Counted from the stretch's first letter, positions 1-7,565 are shown. The stretch is DNA of 12,406 bases from Rhodoferax sp. (GCA_028292305.1 JAQGMQ010000375.1:1-12406), one strand, 5' to 3'. The notes: generated by a model not told the origin, from the letters alone. Numbers and translations are program-made.

Positions 1-363
1 GGCGACAAGATCCTGCTGTGTTCCGACGGCCTCTGGGGCAGCCTGAATGAAGCCGATATCGTGCAGCATCTGGCGGCCTCGCCGGTGTCGGAATCGGTGC
101 CCGAACTCGTGGAGCTCGCGCTGCGCAAGGGCGGCGTGCACGGCGACAATGTGACGGCCATGGCGCTCGAATGGGAGACGCCCGACCCGCTGGAGTCGAC
201 GCGCGGCATTTCCACCGACTCGATCACCGACGGCGAATTCGCTTCGACCATCCAGTCCTCAGGTGCTGACGTCCTGGTCGACGACATGGACGACGCCGCC
301 ATCGAGCGCTCGATCGCCGAGATCAACGCGGCGATCAAACGCTCGGCCGAGCGTAAGCTCTGA
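1..363 (+). CDS. PP2C-family serine/threonine protein phosphatase, C-terminal part (5' truncated by window)
   Basis: The reading frame is open from base 1 and ends at TGA 361-363, so only the last 120 residues are present. The fragment starts GDKILLCSDGLWGSL, which matches the PP2C (PPM) motif with a metal-binding Asp in SDGLW, and later has GDNVTAMAL, the closing DN metal-ligand motif of the family. These enzymes dephosphorylate Ser/Thr with two Mn/Mg ions and usually counteract a Hanks-type kinase. After the catalytic core comes a polar tail of about 60 residues, acidic in its middle (VDDMDDAAIERSIAEIN), probably a helix. In Burkholderiales a kinase/phosphatase pair commonly precedes rph; the kinase would lie to the left and is not visible. 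The family call is secure; substrate and partner are unknown. A GTG at 61 is internal and is not the real start. Confidence 0.85.
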   Translation, partial: GDKILLCSDGLWGSLNEADIVQHLAASPVSESVPELVELALRKGGVHGDNVTAMALEWETPDPLESTRGISTDSITDGEFASTIQSSGADVLVDDMDDAAIERSIAEINAAIKRSAERKL

Positions 364-451
364 GATGCGCGGGTCGATGCAGGCGCTTTGACACACGCGG
401 CGCGCGTCCCCGGCGCCGCGCTTCCTCTTCCTGTTTTTTGATTGCTGCCAC

Positions 452-1180
452 ATGACTGAATTCGTACGCAGCGGCGCCCGCGCCGCCAACGCCATGCGCC
501 CGGTGCGCATCACCCGCGGCTACACCATGCACGCCGAAGGCTCGGTGCTGATCGAGTTCGGCAACACCAAGGTCCTGTGCACAGCCTCGGTCGAAGAAAA
601 AGTGCCGGGCCACAAGAAGGGCAGCGGCGAAGGCTGGGTCACGGCCGAATACGGCATGTTGCCGCGCGCCACCCACACCCGCAGCGACCGTGAGGCAGCC
701 CGCGGCAAACAGAGCGGGCGCACGCAGGAAATCCAGCGCCTCATCGGCCGCTCGATGCGCGCGGTGTTCGATCTGCGGCGCCTCGGCGAACGCACCATCC
801 ACCTCGACTGCGACGTGCTCCAGGCCGATGGTGGCACGCGCACGGCCAGCATCACCGGCGCCTTCGTTGCGGCGCAGGACGCGGTGAAAACGCTGCTCGC
901 CAGCGGCAAGCTCTCGGCCTCGCCGATCACCGGCAGCGTTGCCGCCATCTCGGTGGGGCTATTGGGCGGCACCGCGCTGCTCGACCTCGAATACACCGAA
1001 GATTCGGCCTGCGACACCGACATGAACGTGGTCATGACCGGCGCCGGCCATTTCGTTGAAGTGCAGGGCACGGCCGAAGGCGCGGCGTTCTCGCGTGCCG
1101 AGATGGATGCGCTGTTGGGGCTGGCCGAGAAGGGCATCGGCGAACTCATCCTGCTGCAGAACGAAGCGCTCGCAAAGTAG
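452..1180 (+). CDS. rph: Ribonuclease PH (tRNA nucleotidyltransferase)
   Basis: This 242-residue protein has the usual length for RNase PH, a phosphorolytic 3'-to-5' exoribonuclease that trims tRNA 3' ends in the cytoplasm and works as a ring-shaped hexamer. Family landmarks are AMRPVRITRGY near residues 14-24, TAEYGMLPRATHTR at 64-77, GRTQEIQRLIGRSMR at 89-103 (the phosphate-binding Arg lies here) and DCDVLQADGGTRTASITGA at 119-137. The ATG at 452 has no clear Shine-Dalgarno sequence. It is kept because the N-terminus aligns with the family and no in-frame alternative is better. The gene follows the phosphatase after an 88-base gap and is followed 38 bases later by rdgB, a conserved pairing in beta-proteobacteria. 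Nothing suggests loss of function. Confidence 0.95.
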   Translation: MTEFVRSGARAANAMRPVRITRGYTMHAEGSVLIEFGNTKVLCTASVEEKVPGHKKGSGEGWVTAEYGMLPRATHTRSDREAARGKQSGRTQEIQRLIGRSMRAVFDLRRLGERTIHLDCDVLQADGGTRTASITGAFVAAQDAVKTLLASGKLSASPITGSVAAISVGLLGGTALLDLEYTEDSACDTDMNVVMTGAGHFVEVQGTAEGAAFSRAEMDALLGLAEKGIGELILLQNEALAK

Positions 1181-1208
1181 GCGCTTTGCACGTCAATCCG
1201 AACCGGCT

Positions 1209-1213
1209 GGAGG
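1209..1213 (+). promoter_or_regulatory. Ribosome binding site that fixes the rdgB start at TTG 1219
   Basis: GGAGG lies five bases before TTG 1219, ideal spacing. The longer in-frame start, TTG 1186, has no such site and would add 11 residues not typical of the family. Confidence 0.75.
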
Positions 1214-1218
1214 CCGAC

Positions 1219-1818
1219 TTGAGCAAGATTATTCTGGCATCCAACAACCAGGGAAAACTGGTGGAACTGCGGGCGCTGTTCGCACCCCTGGGCTACGAGC
1301 TGGTGCCGCAAGGCCAGCTGGACATACCCGAGGCCGAGGAGCCGTTTCGCACCTTCGTCGAGAACGCGTTGACCAAGGCGCGCCACGCTTCGGCGGCGGC
1401 TGGCCTGCCCGCGGTGGCCGACGACGCCGGCCTGTGTCTCGACGCCTTCGGTGGCCTGCCGGGTGTGGACACGGCCTACTACGCCGTGCAGTTCGGTTAT
1501 GCCAAGGGCGACGCCAACAACGTGCGCGCCTTGCTCGAACAGATGCAGGCGGTCGACAACCGCCGTGCCGCGCTGGTGAGCACGCTCGTGGCCGTGCGTT
1601 CGCCCCAAGACCCCGAACCGCTGATCGCCGTGGGCCGCGTGGTCGGCGAGATCACGCGCGCGCCGGTGGGCGAGGGCGGCTTCGGCTTCGACCCGGTGAT
1701 GTTCCTCGCAGAATTCGGCAAGACCTTCGCCCAGCTCACACCTGAAGTCAAGAACGCCAACAGCCACCGCGGCCGTGCGGCGCGCGACATGCTGGCGCTG
1801 ATGCGCGAGCGCTGGTAG
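1219..1818 (+). CDS. rdgB: dITP/XTP pyrophosphatase (RdgB/HAM1 family)
   Basis: With the TTG start at 1219 the protein is 199 residues, the usual length, and begins MSKIILASNNQGKLVEL, the expected N-terminus with the SNNxGK nucleotide-binding motif at 8-13. It hydrolyses non-canonical purine nucleoside triphosphates (dITP, XTP, ITP) to the monophosphate and pyrophosphate in the cytoplasm, keeping them out of DNA and RNA. Other motifs are DDAGLCLDAFGGLPG at 68-82, GEGGFGFDPVM at 151-161 and SHRGRA at 182-187. The first of these reads DDAG where E. coli-type proteins have DDSG; as I recall, this is a lineage variant. It sits in the rph-rdgB-hemW run, 15 bases before hemW, and is probably co-transcribed. 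The family call is very secure; the start choice rests on the Shine-Dalgarno sequence and N-terminal match. Confidence 0.93.
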   Translation: MSKIILASNNQGKLVELRALFAPLGYELVPQGQLDIPEAEEPFRTFVENALTKARHASAAAGLPAVADDAGLCLDAFGGLPGVDTAYYAVQFGYAKGDANNVRALLEQMQAVDNRRAALVSTLVAVRSPQDPEPLIAVGRVVGEITRAPVGEGGFGFDPVMFLAEFGKTFAQLTPEVKNANSHRGRAARDMLALMRERW

Positions 1819-1833
1819 CCGCGGGAGTCCGAA

Positions 1834-3084
1834 GTGATCGCCGACATCCAGCATTACCTGCGCCCCGGCCTGCTGCAGCTGAAGTCGCTGCCGCCGCTGT
1901 CGCTGTACGTGCACCTGCCCTGGTGCCTGAAGAAATGCCCCTATTGCGATTTCAATTCGCATGAACTGCGCAGTGAAAAAGTGGTGCGCTGGGCCAACGC
2001 CAACGCCGGCGCGATCGAACCCGAGGCCGCACCCGCCGGCCCGCCCGAGCAGCGCTACATCGACGCGCTGATGGCCGACCTGGAAGCCGCGCTGCCGCTG
2101 GTGTGGGGCCGCACGGTGCACAGCATCTTCATCGGGGGCGGCACGCCGAGCCTGTTTTCACCGGCAGCGATCGACCGCCTCATCAGCGACATCCGCGCGC
2201 GGCTGCGGCTCGAGCCCGAATGCGAGATCACGCTGGAGGCCAACCCCGGTACCTTCGAGAAAGACCGCTTCCGGGCCTACCGCGGCGCTGGGGTCACGCG
2301 GCTGTCGGTTGGTGTGCAAAGCTTCAACGATGCGCACCTGAAGGCACTCGGCCGCGTGCATGACCGGGACCAGGCGCTGGCTGCCGTCGAAGAAGCGGCG
2401 CAGTCCTTCGATACCTTCAACCTCGACCTGATGTACGCCTTGCCGGGCCAGACCATGGCCGAGCTGGATGCGGACGTGATGACGGCGCTGGCGCTCAAGC
2501 CGCCGCACATTTCGATCTACCACCTGACCATCGAGCCCAACACCTACTTCGCCAAGTTTCCGCCCCGCCTGCCCGAGGACGACACGGCCTACGCCATGCT
2601 CGACCGCATCACCGAGCTGACCGGCGCCGCGGGCATGAACCGCTATGAGGTGTCGGCCTATGCGCTGCCCGGCCACGGCTGTTACCACAACACCAACTAC
2701 TGGCAGTTCGGCGATTACCTGGGTATCGGTGCAGGGGCGCATACCAAGCTGAGCTTTGCGCACCGCGTGGTGCGCCAGGTGCGGTTTCGCGAGCCGGCGC
2801 TCTACATGGACAACGCGCTGGCCGGTAACGCGCTCGCCAAGGACGAGGAAGTGAGCCGTGCCGAGCTGCCGTTCGAATACATGCTGAACGCGCTGCGCCT
2901 GCGCGACGGCTTCGAACTCGAGCAGTTCAGCCAGCGCACGGGCCTGGCGGTCACGGCGATTCAGAAAGGCCTGGACGCCGCCGAGCGCAAAGGGCTCATC
3001 ACGCGTGACTTCGTGCGCGTGACGCCGACCGAACGTGGCTTCGATTTCCTGAGCGATCTGCAAGCCCTGTTTCTGGCCGACTGA
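1834..3084 (+). CDS. hemW: Radical SAM haem chaperone HemW (HemN-like, not coproporphyrinogen dehydrogenase)
   Basis: This 416-residue protein has the radical-SAM cluster motif C31-LKK-C35-PY-C38 followed by DFNSH. True HemN has a fourth cysteine two residues after the motif (CxxxCxxCxC); here that position is Phe40, the HemW pattern. GGGTPSLF at 101-108 contributes to SAM binding, and a C-terminal HemN-type domain follows. HemW proteins bind haem and are thought to deliver it to respiratory proteins; older annotations call them oxygen-independent coproporphyrinogen III oxidase. The GTG start at 1834 is preceded by GGGAG at 1823-1827 with six-base spacing. The gene lies 15 bases after rdgB, consistent with one transcript. 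A spacer rich in Ala, Pro and Glu around residues 50-72 is ordinary for this lineage. Confidence 0.92.
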   Translation: MIADIQHYLRPGLLQLKSLPPLSLYVHLPWCLKKCPYCDFNSHELRSEKVVRWANANAGAIEPEAAPAGPPEQRYIDALMADLEAALPLVWGRTVHSIFIGGGTPSLFSPAAIDRLISDIRARLRLEPECEITLEANPGTFEKDRFRAYRGAGVTRLSVGVQSFNDAHLKALGRVHDRDQALAAVEEAAQSFDTFNLDLMYALPGQTMAELDADVMTALALKPPHISIYHLTIEPNTYFAKFPPRLPEDDTAYAMLDRITELTGAAGMNRYEVSAYALPGHGCYHNTNYWQFGDYLGIGAGAHTKLSFAHRVVRQVRFREPALYMDNALAGNALAKDEEVSRAELPFEYMLNALRLRDGFELEQFSQRTGLAVTAIQKGLDAAERKGLITRDFVRVTPTERGFDFLSDLQALFLAD

Positions 3085-3093
3085 GGCTGGCAG

Positions 3094-3112
3094 ACCGCCA
3101 CGCGGGCGGTTT
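3094..3112 (+). terminator. Weak hairpin terminator candidate after hemW
   Basis: ACCGCC at 3094-3099 pairs with GGCGGT at 3105-3110 around a five-base loop, ten bases after the hemW stop. Only three T residues follow in a row, so as an intrinsic terminator it would be weak. Confidence 0.4.
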
Positions 3113-3222
3113 CAAGTCTGTGGGGTAAAGCTTGTCAATGGCGGTAAAGGCGGGGGCCCGCAACGGCACGCGTTGCTGGCGCGGGCAGAAAATGATCGGA
3201 CCACCGCTCACTCCCTATAAAA

Positions 3223-4539
3223 ATGACTAACACAACAGCTTTTCCAGCCCCGACGCAGTCCAAGTTCGGCACGGTGCTGCGCGTGACCAGTGGCAACTTC
3301 ATGGAGATGTTCGACTTCTTCCTGTTCGGCTTCTACGCCACCTACATCGCCAAGACGTTCTTCCCCGCGGCGGACGAGTTCGCGTCGCTGATGTTCACCT
3401 TCATGACCTTCGGTGCGGGCTTTCTGATGCGCCCGCTCGGCGCGATCTTTCTCGGTGCCTATGTGGACCGCGTCGGCCGCCGCAAGGGGCTGATCGTCAC
3501 GCTGATGCTGATGGCCACCGGCACGGTCCTCATCGCCTGCGTGCCGGGTTACGCCAGCATCGGCTACCTGGCACCGGCGCTGGTGCTGATCGGCCGGCTG
3601 CTGCAGGGCTTCTCGGCAGGGGTCGAGCTGGGTGGGGTTTCTGTCTATCTGGCCGAGATGGCCACGCCGGGGCGCAAAGGCTTCTACGTGAGCTGGCAGT
3701 CGGCCAGCCAGCAGGAGTCCATCATCGTGTCGGCGGCCATAGGTTATGCGCTGAACGTCTGGCTGACGACGCTGCAGATCGGAGACTGGGGCTGGCGTGA
3801 GCCGATCTTCATAGGCTGCATGATCTTGACGGTGCTGTTCATGCTGCGCCGCTCGCTGCAGGAAACCGAGGAATTCATGCAGCGCAAGCACCGCCCCGAT
3901 ACCCGGGCCATCTTCCGTTCGATGCTCGACAACTGGGGTCTGGTGATCTCGGGGATGATGCTGGTGTCGATGACCACGGTGTCGTTCTACCTGATCACCG
4001 TCTACACCCCGACCTTCGGCAAAAGCGTGCTGCACCTCAGCACCACCGACGCGCTGATCGTCACCCTGTGCGTGGGCGTTTCCAATTTCATCTGGTTGCC
4101 GGTGATGGGCGCGCTGTCGGACCGCATCGGTCGGCGTCCGCTGCTGTTGTTTTTCACGGTGTTGACGATCCTCAGCGCCTACCCGGCCATGACCTGGCTC
4201 ACCAACGAGCCGAGCTTCGACAAGATGCTGGGCGTGGAGCTGTGGCTGTCGTTCCTGTACGCCAGCTACAACGGGGCGATGGTGGTGGCGCTGACCGAAG
4301 TCATGCCGGTGGAGGTGCGTACGGTCGGGTTTTCGCTGGCTTACAGTCTGGCGACGGCCATCTTCGGCGGGTTCACGCCGGCCATCGCCACCGGGCTGAT
4401 CGAAGCCACCGGCAACAAGGCCGCGCCGGCGCTGTGGATGACGTTTGCCGCGGTCTGCGGCCTGGTGGCGACGTTGGTGCTCTACCGCGCCAAGGCCCGG
4501 CCTGTCATCGGCACGGGCATCAAGGCAATGGCGCGTTGA
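3223..4539 (+). CDS. MFS transporter, metabolite:H+ symporter (MHS) family, citrate/tricarballylate-like
   Basis: This 438-residue protein is strongly hydrophobic with about 12 predicted membrane spans, so it is an inner-membrane secondary transporter. The MFS loop motif appears twice, as expected from the two six-helix halves: GAYVDRVGRRKG at about 78-89 and GALSDRIGRRPL at about 296-307. NFMEMFDFFLFGFYATYIA near the N-terminus and LLQGFSAGVELGGVSVYLAE at about 126-145 are typical of the MHS group that includes CitA and TcuC. It most likely imports a tri- or dicarboxylate with protons. The gene stands alone: 138 bases separate it from hemW and it runs convergent to the minus-strand pair. No tricarballylate dehydrogenase genes or regulator are nearby, so the substrate cannot be fixed. 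The ATG at 3223 has no obvious Shine-Dalgarno sequence. Confidence 0.85.
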   Translation: MTNTTAFPAPTQSKFGTVLRVTSGNFMEMFDFFLFGFYATYIAKTFFPAADEFASLMFTFMTFGAGFLMRPLGAIFLGAYVDRVGRRKGLIVTLMLMATGTVLIACVPGYASIGYLAPALVLIGRLLQGFSAGVELGGVSVYLAEMATPGRKGFYVSWQSASQQESIIVSAAIGYALNVWLTTLQIGDWGWREPIFIGCMILTVLFMLRRSLQETEEFMQRKHRPDTRAIFRSMLDNWGLVISGMMLVSMTTVSFYLITVYTPTFGKSVLHLSTTDALIVTLCVGVSNFIWLPVMGALSDRIGRRPLLLFFTVLTILSAYPAMTWLTNEPSFDKMLGVELWLSFLYASYNGAMVVALTEVMPVEVRTVGFSLAYSLATAIFGGFTPAIATGLIEATGNKAAPALWMTFAAVCGLVATLVLYRAKARPVIGTGIKAMAR

Positions 4540-4575
4540 TTCGTTCGGCGGGGCCGCGGCGGGCCCGGTGCGCCT

Positions 4576-5427
4576 TCAGTTTTTCGCGCGGCGCAGAGCA
4601 GTGACGCGGTCGCTGATGGCCTCGGTGTCCAGGGCCTCTTCACCACAGTCCAGGTATTTCTCGAGGTCGGCCACGGCCTGCTGGGTATTGCCGGCTTCAG
4701 CGTGGGCCAGGCCGCGGTCCCGGTACTCGGACCAGGCTTCCGGCAACAGCACCACCAGCCGGTTCTGCACGGCCACCAAGCGCTGCCAATCCTGCTGGGT
4801 CTTGTAGATTTCCTTCAGGTTTCGCAGCATGCGCGCCACGATGTCGCGCGACGGCGCCGACTGCAGGTACAAGCCCATCGGCACTTCGAATTCGTCGATC
4901 AGCCCGCTGCGCCGCTTGAACGGGTCGAGCCGTTCCGACAGTTCTTCGCGGCTCAGTGACTGGCCCGACAACGGGTCCATCACCACCTGGCCCTTGGGCA
5001 GGTTCACCTTGATCATGAAGTGGCCCGGGAAGCTCACGCCGCGCGCGTGCAGGCCCAGGCCCTGCGCCAGCTCGAGCCACACCACCGCCAGCGAGATCGG
5101 GATGCCGCGCCGCGTGCGCAGTACCGCGTTCAGGTAGCTGTTGTCCGGGTCGTAGTAGTCGTTGGCGTTGCCGCCGAAGCCGAGGTCGCGGTAGTAGAAC
5201 TGGTTGAGTCCGCGCAGGCGCTGCAGCGGCGCGGCGTCGGGCGGCAGGCGGCGCTTGAGGCGGGCCAGCAGCTGGTCCACGTCGCCCAGCACCTGTTGCA
5301 CATCGAGGTCGGGGTACTCGTCCTGCGCCAGGCTGGCGACGGTTTCAAGCAGCGGGAAGTGCTCGTCGGTTTCGACCAGCAAAGTGAAGTATTCGAGGGG
5401 GGAGGGGGCCTGAAAACTAAGCTGCAT
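4576..5427 (-). CDS. SirB1-family protein (transglutaminase-like domain plus C-terminal TPR-like helices)
   Basis: The start is taken as the ATG at 5425-5427 (protein MQLSFQAPSPLEYF..., 283 residues). The frame stays open upstream, but that part overlaps murJ and is not protein-like. AAGAGA lies just before the ATG as a possible ribosome site. The N-terminal two thirds carry SirB1/transglutaminase-like features: FYYRDLGFGGN at 77-87, YLNAVLRTRRGIPISLAVV at 98-116, FPGHFMIKV at 133-141 and VMDPLSG at 149-155. His136 and Asp151 fit two members of a Cys-His-Asp triad, while Ser112 occupies roughly where Cys would be, so peptidase activity is doubtful. Residues 195-283 look like TPR helices (DWQRLVAVQNRLVVLLPEAWSEYRDRG). 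It follows murJ by 47 bases on the same strand and is probably co-transcribed. The molecular role of this family is not established. Confidence 0.85.
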   Translation of the reverse strand: MQLSFQAPSPLEYFTLLVETDEHFPLLETVASLAQDEYPDLDVQQVLGDVDQLLARLKRRLPPDAAPLQRLRGLNQFYYRDLGFGGNANDYYDPDNSYLNAVLRTRRGIPISLAVVWLELAQGLGLHARGVSFPGHFMIKVNLPKGQVVMDPLSGQSLSREELSERLDPFKRRSGLIDEFEVPMGLYLQSAPSRDIVARMLRNLKEIYKTQQDWQRLVAVQNRLVVLLPEAWSEYRDRGLAHAEAGNTQQAVADLEKYLDCGEEALDTEAISDRVTALRRAKN

Positions 5428-5474
5428 AGGATCTCTTTGATGGAACACTGTAGCAGCGTCGCCGGATTTTCGCC

Positions 5475-7040
5475 TCAATGCCTGAGCAATTTCCGCAGCT
5501 TCACGCCGGCGGCCAGGATGGCTATGAAATAAATAGCTGCCGCACCAGCCAGCACCAGCGCCAGCAGGCCGATGCGGTACAGGCCCCGGTCCTGCAACTG
5601 GGTCCAGGGCACCTGGTTCGAAGCCCACATCAGCAACACCGCCATCAGCGCGCTGCCGGCGATCACCTGCAGCAGGTAGGCCCACCAGCCCGGCGCGGGC
5701 CGGTAGCTGCCGCGCTTGAGCAAGCCGATCAACAGCCACAGCGCGTTGACCAAGGCCCCCAGGCCCACCGACAGCGTCAGCGCGGCATGTTGAAACAGCG
5801 GCACCAGCAACAGGTTCAACAGCTGGGTGATCACCAGCACCGCCACGGCGATCATGGCTGGCGTGCGCATGTTGTGGCTCGCGTAATAACCCGGCGCCAG
5901 CACCTTGATGGCCACGATGCCGACCAGCCCGACGCCCCAGCCCATCAGCGCCAGCGCCGTCTGGGCCACGTCGTAGTCACCGAATTTGCCGTAGTGGAAG
6001 ATCACTGCCACCATTGGCGTGGCAAAGGTCAACAGCGCCACCGAACAGGGGACGGCCAGCAACACGACCAGGCGCAGGCCCCAGTCGAGCATGGCGGAGT
6101 ATTGATCCGGGTCGTTGGCGGCGCGCGCGCCGGCCAGTTGCGGCATCAGCACCACGCCCAGCGCCACGCCCAGCAGCGCCGTTGGGAATTCCATCAGCCG
6201 GTCGGCCCCACTGATCCAGCTCACGCTGCCCGGCGCCAGACGCGACGCGATCTGGGTGTTGATGAAGATCGAGATCTGCGCCACGCCCACGCCCAGCAGC
6301 GCCGGCAACATCAGCTTGGCGACATTCTTGGTGGCCGGGTCGGCCCAGGCGGCGGACAGGGCCGACCAGGTGACGCCGATGCGCGGCAGCAGCCCGAGCC
6401 GGCGCAGCGCCGGGATCTGCACCGCCAGTTGAAACACGCCGCCCAGCATGACGCCGACGGTCTGCGCATAGATCGGCTCGATGCCGTTTGCACGAAACCA
6501 GGGCGTGCCGATCAGCGTGGCGGCGATCATGGCGATGTTCAGCAGCACCGGCGTGGCCGCGGGCACGGCAAACACGCGCCAGGTGTTGAGGATGCCCGAG
6601 GCCATCGACACCAGCGAGATGAACAGGATGTAGGGGAACATCCAGCGCGTCATGGTGATGGCCACGTTGTAGGCGGCCGGCTCCTGCTGCAGCCCGCCCG
6701 CCATGCCCCACACCAGCAGCGGCGCGCCGATCACGCCCAGCACACTGGTGATGACCAGCACCCAGGTCAGCACCGTGGCCACGCTGTCGATCAACAATTT
6801 GGTCGGCGCGAAGCCGTGTTTGGCCTTGCTGGCGGCCAACACCGGCACGAAGGCCTGGCTGAAGGCGCCTTCGCCGAACAGGCGGCGGAACAGGTTGGGA
6901 ATGCGGAACGCCACGTAGAACGCGTCGGTCAGGGCGTTGGCGCCGAAGGTGGCGGCGAAGAGCTGGTCTCGGATCAAACCCGCTACGCGGGAGGCCAGGG
7001 TCAACAGGGAAATGGTGGAAGCGGATTTGAGAAGACTCAC
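5475..7040 (-). CDS. murJ: Lipid II flippase MurJ (MviN family)
   Basis: This 521-residue polytopic membrane protein (about 14 spans) flips lipid-linked peptidoglycan precursor across the inner membrane. The N-terminus MSLLKSASTISLLTLASRVAG matches MurJ, and residues important in the E. coli protein are conserved: Arg18, Arg24, Asp39 and Arg52 in SRVAGLIRDQ, LTDAFYVAFRIPNLFRR and FGEGAFSQAFVPV. The start is GTG 7038-7040 because it gives the canonical N-terminus; no Shine-Dalgarno sequence precedes it. A TACACT hexamer on the minus strand at 7047-7052 lies so close that a very short or absent leader is possible, but it has no good -35. The gene is divergent from rpsT (116 bases apart) and is followed by the SirB1-family gene. 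The call is very secure. Confidence 0.95.
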   Translation of the reverse strand: MSLLKSASTISLLTLASRVAGLIRDQLFAATFGANALTDAFYVAFRIPNLFRRLFGEGAFSQAFVPVLAASKAKHGFAPTKLLIDSVATVLTWVLVITSVLGVIGAPLLVWGMAGGLQQEPAAYNVAITMTRWMFPYILFISLVSMASGILNTWRVFAVPAATPVLLNIAMIAATLIGTPWFRANGIEPIYAQTVGVMLGGVFQLAVQIPALRRLGLLPRIGVTWSALSAAWADPATKNVAKLMLPALLGVGVAQISIFINTQIASRLAPGSVSWISGADRLMEFPTALLGVALGVVLMPQLAGARAANDPDQYSAMLDWGLRLVVLLAVPCSVALLTFATPMVAVIFHYGKFGDYDVAQTALALMGWGVGLVGIVAIKVLAPGYYASHNMRTPAMIAVAVLVITQLLNLLLVPLFQHAALTLSVGLGALVNALWLLIGLLKRGSYRPAPGWWAYLLQVIAGSALMAVLLMWASNQVPWTQLQDRGLYRIGLLALVLAGAAAIYFIAILAAGVKLRKLLRH

Positions 7041-7052
7041 GCGGCGAGTGTA

Positions 7053-7069
7053 GCCCGGCGGTTCCGGGC
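7053..7069. repeat. Inverted repeat in the murJ-rpsT divergent intergenic region
   Basis: GCCCGG at 7053-7058 and CCGGGC at 7064-7069 form a perfect six-base dyad with a five-base spacer. It lies 12 bases upstream of the murJ start and about 35 bases upstream of the rpsT -10. It could be an operator or RNA hairpin, or simply a product of GC-rich sequence. Confidence 0.3.
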
Positions 7070-7101
7070 CCCAGCCGGGCGGCGCGGGCCGGCGCGGCCG
7101 C

Positions 7102-7110
7102 TGCTATAAT
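7102..7110 (+). promoter_or_regulatory. rpsT promoter: extended -10 with GC-rich discriminator
   Basis: TATAAT at 7105-7110 is a perfect sigma-70 -10, preceded by TGC (7102-7104, extended -10). No recognisable -35 lies 16-18 bases upstream. The bases after the -10 are CGCGGGC, a GC-rich discriminator typical of stringently controlled stable-RNA and ribosomal-protein promoters. Transcription would begin near 7117, giving a leader of about 40 bases. Confidence 0.75.
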
Positions 7111-7156
7111 CGCGGGCTTTGCTGCGCATCATCCCCTAACCTCAAGGAACATTATT

Positions 7157-7459
7157 ATGGCAACCAAGCCCAAGAAAAAGAACCCGCGCCTCGCGTCGGG
7201 CCGTAAACGCGTCCGCCAGGACGTCAAGATCAACGCCGCGAACACCTCGCTGCGTTCCAAATACCGTACCGCGGTGAAGAACGTCGAAAAGGCTGTTCTC
7301 GCTGGCGACAAGACCAAGGCGACCGAACTGTTCGCCAAGATGCAAGCTGTTGTCGACACCGTCGCCGACAAGGGCATCTTCCACAAGAACAAGGCAGCGC
7401 GCGACAAGAGCCGCCTGAGCACCAAGGTGAAGGCTCTGGCCGTCACTGCAGCCGCTTAA
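7157..7459 (+). CDS. rpsT: 30S ribosomal protein S20
   Basis: This 100-residue, very basic protein opens MATKPKKKNPRLASGRKRVRQ and contains SLRSKYRTAVKNVEKAV and KGIFHKNKAARDKSRLS, the hallmark S20 segments. S20 binds 16S rRNA early in small-subunit assembly. It is somewhat longer than the 87-residue E. coli protein, with the extra residues at both ends; I recall this as usual in Comamonadaceae. AAGGA at 7144-7148 gives an eight-base spacing to ATG 7157. Codon use (many AAG and CGC/CGT) fits a highly expressed gene. It has its own promoter at 7102-7110 and ends in a triple terminator array, so it is transcribed alone. Confidence 0.97.
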   Translation: MATKPKKKNPRLASGRKRVRQDVKINAANTSLRSKYRTAVKNVEKAVLAGDKTKATELFAKMQAVVDTVADKGIFHKNKAARDKSRLSTKVKALAVTAAA

Positions 7460-7488
7460 TCACTTAAGCCCGAACTGCACTAAAAGCC

Positions 7489-7508
7489 CGGACCGGTTCG
7501 CTGGTCCG
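7489..7508 (+). repeat. Hairpin downstream of rpsT without T-tract
   Basis: CGGACC at 7489-7494 and GGTCCG at 7503-7508 form a six-base stem with an eight-base loop, 30 bases after the rpsT stop. No T run follows. It may be a 3'-end stabilising or processing structure ahead of the strong terminators. Confidence 0.35.
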
Positions 7509-7540
7509 CCGTTGTGTGGGGTGCGCTGCCAGCAAAGCTT

Positions 7541-7565
7541 AAAAACCGCCTTCGGGCGGTTTTTT
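7541..7565 (+). terminator. Intrinsic terminator 1 of the rpsT 3' array
   Basis: ACCGCC-TTCG-GGCGGT with flanking A5 and T6 runs gives a stem of up to ten base pairs (7541-7550 with 7555-7564) around the TTCG loop. The T-tract and matching A-tract make it a strong terminator, potentially working in both directions. Confidence 0.9.

Noticed and set aside
388..393. TTGACA upstream of rph as a -35 element
   Set aside because: No AT-rich -10 exists 16-18 bases downstream; that stretch is nearly all G and C.
396..439. Eight-base stem (396-403 with 413-420) plus T6 (434-439) between the phosphatase gene and rph as a terminator
   Set aside because: The T run begins 13 bases after the stem instead of directly behind it, so it does not have terminator geometry.
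520..2121. Long minus-strand open frame (533 codons) across rph, rdgB and hemW
   Set aside because: It is antisense to three well-supported genes, rich in His, Arg and Gln as GC-rich shadows are, and has no recognisable domain.
5428..5739. N-terminal extension of the SirB1-family protein
   Set aside because: The extra 104 residues overlap the murJ 3' end in another frame and are Arg/Ala/Gly-rich; the ATG at 5427 gives the normal family N-terminus.
5478..7109. Long plus-strand open frame (543 codons) opposite murJ
   Set aside because: It is an antisense shadow of murJ; its His/Gln/Arg-rich composition is typical of reading the complement of a hydrophobic GC-rich gene.
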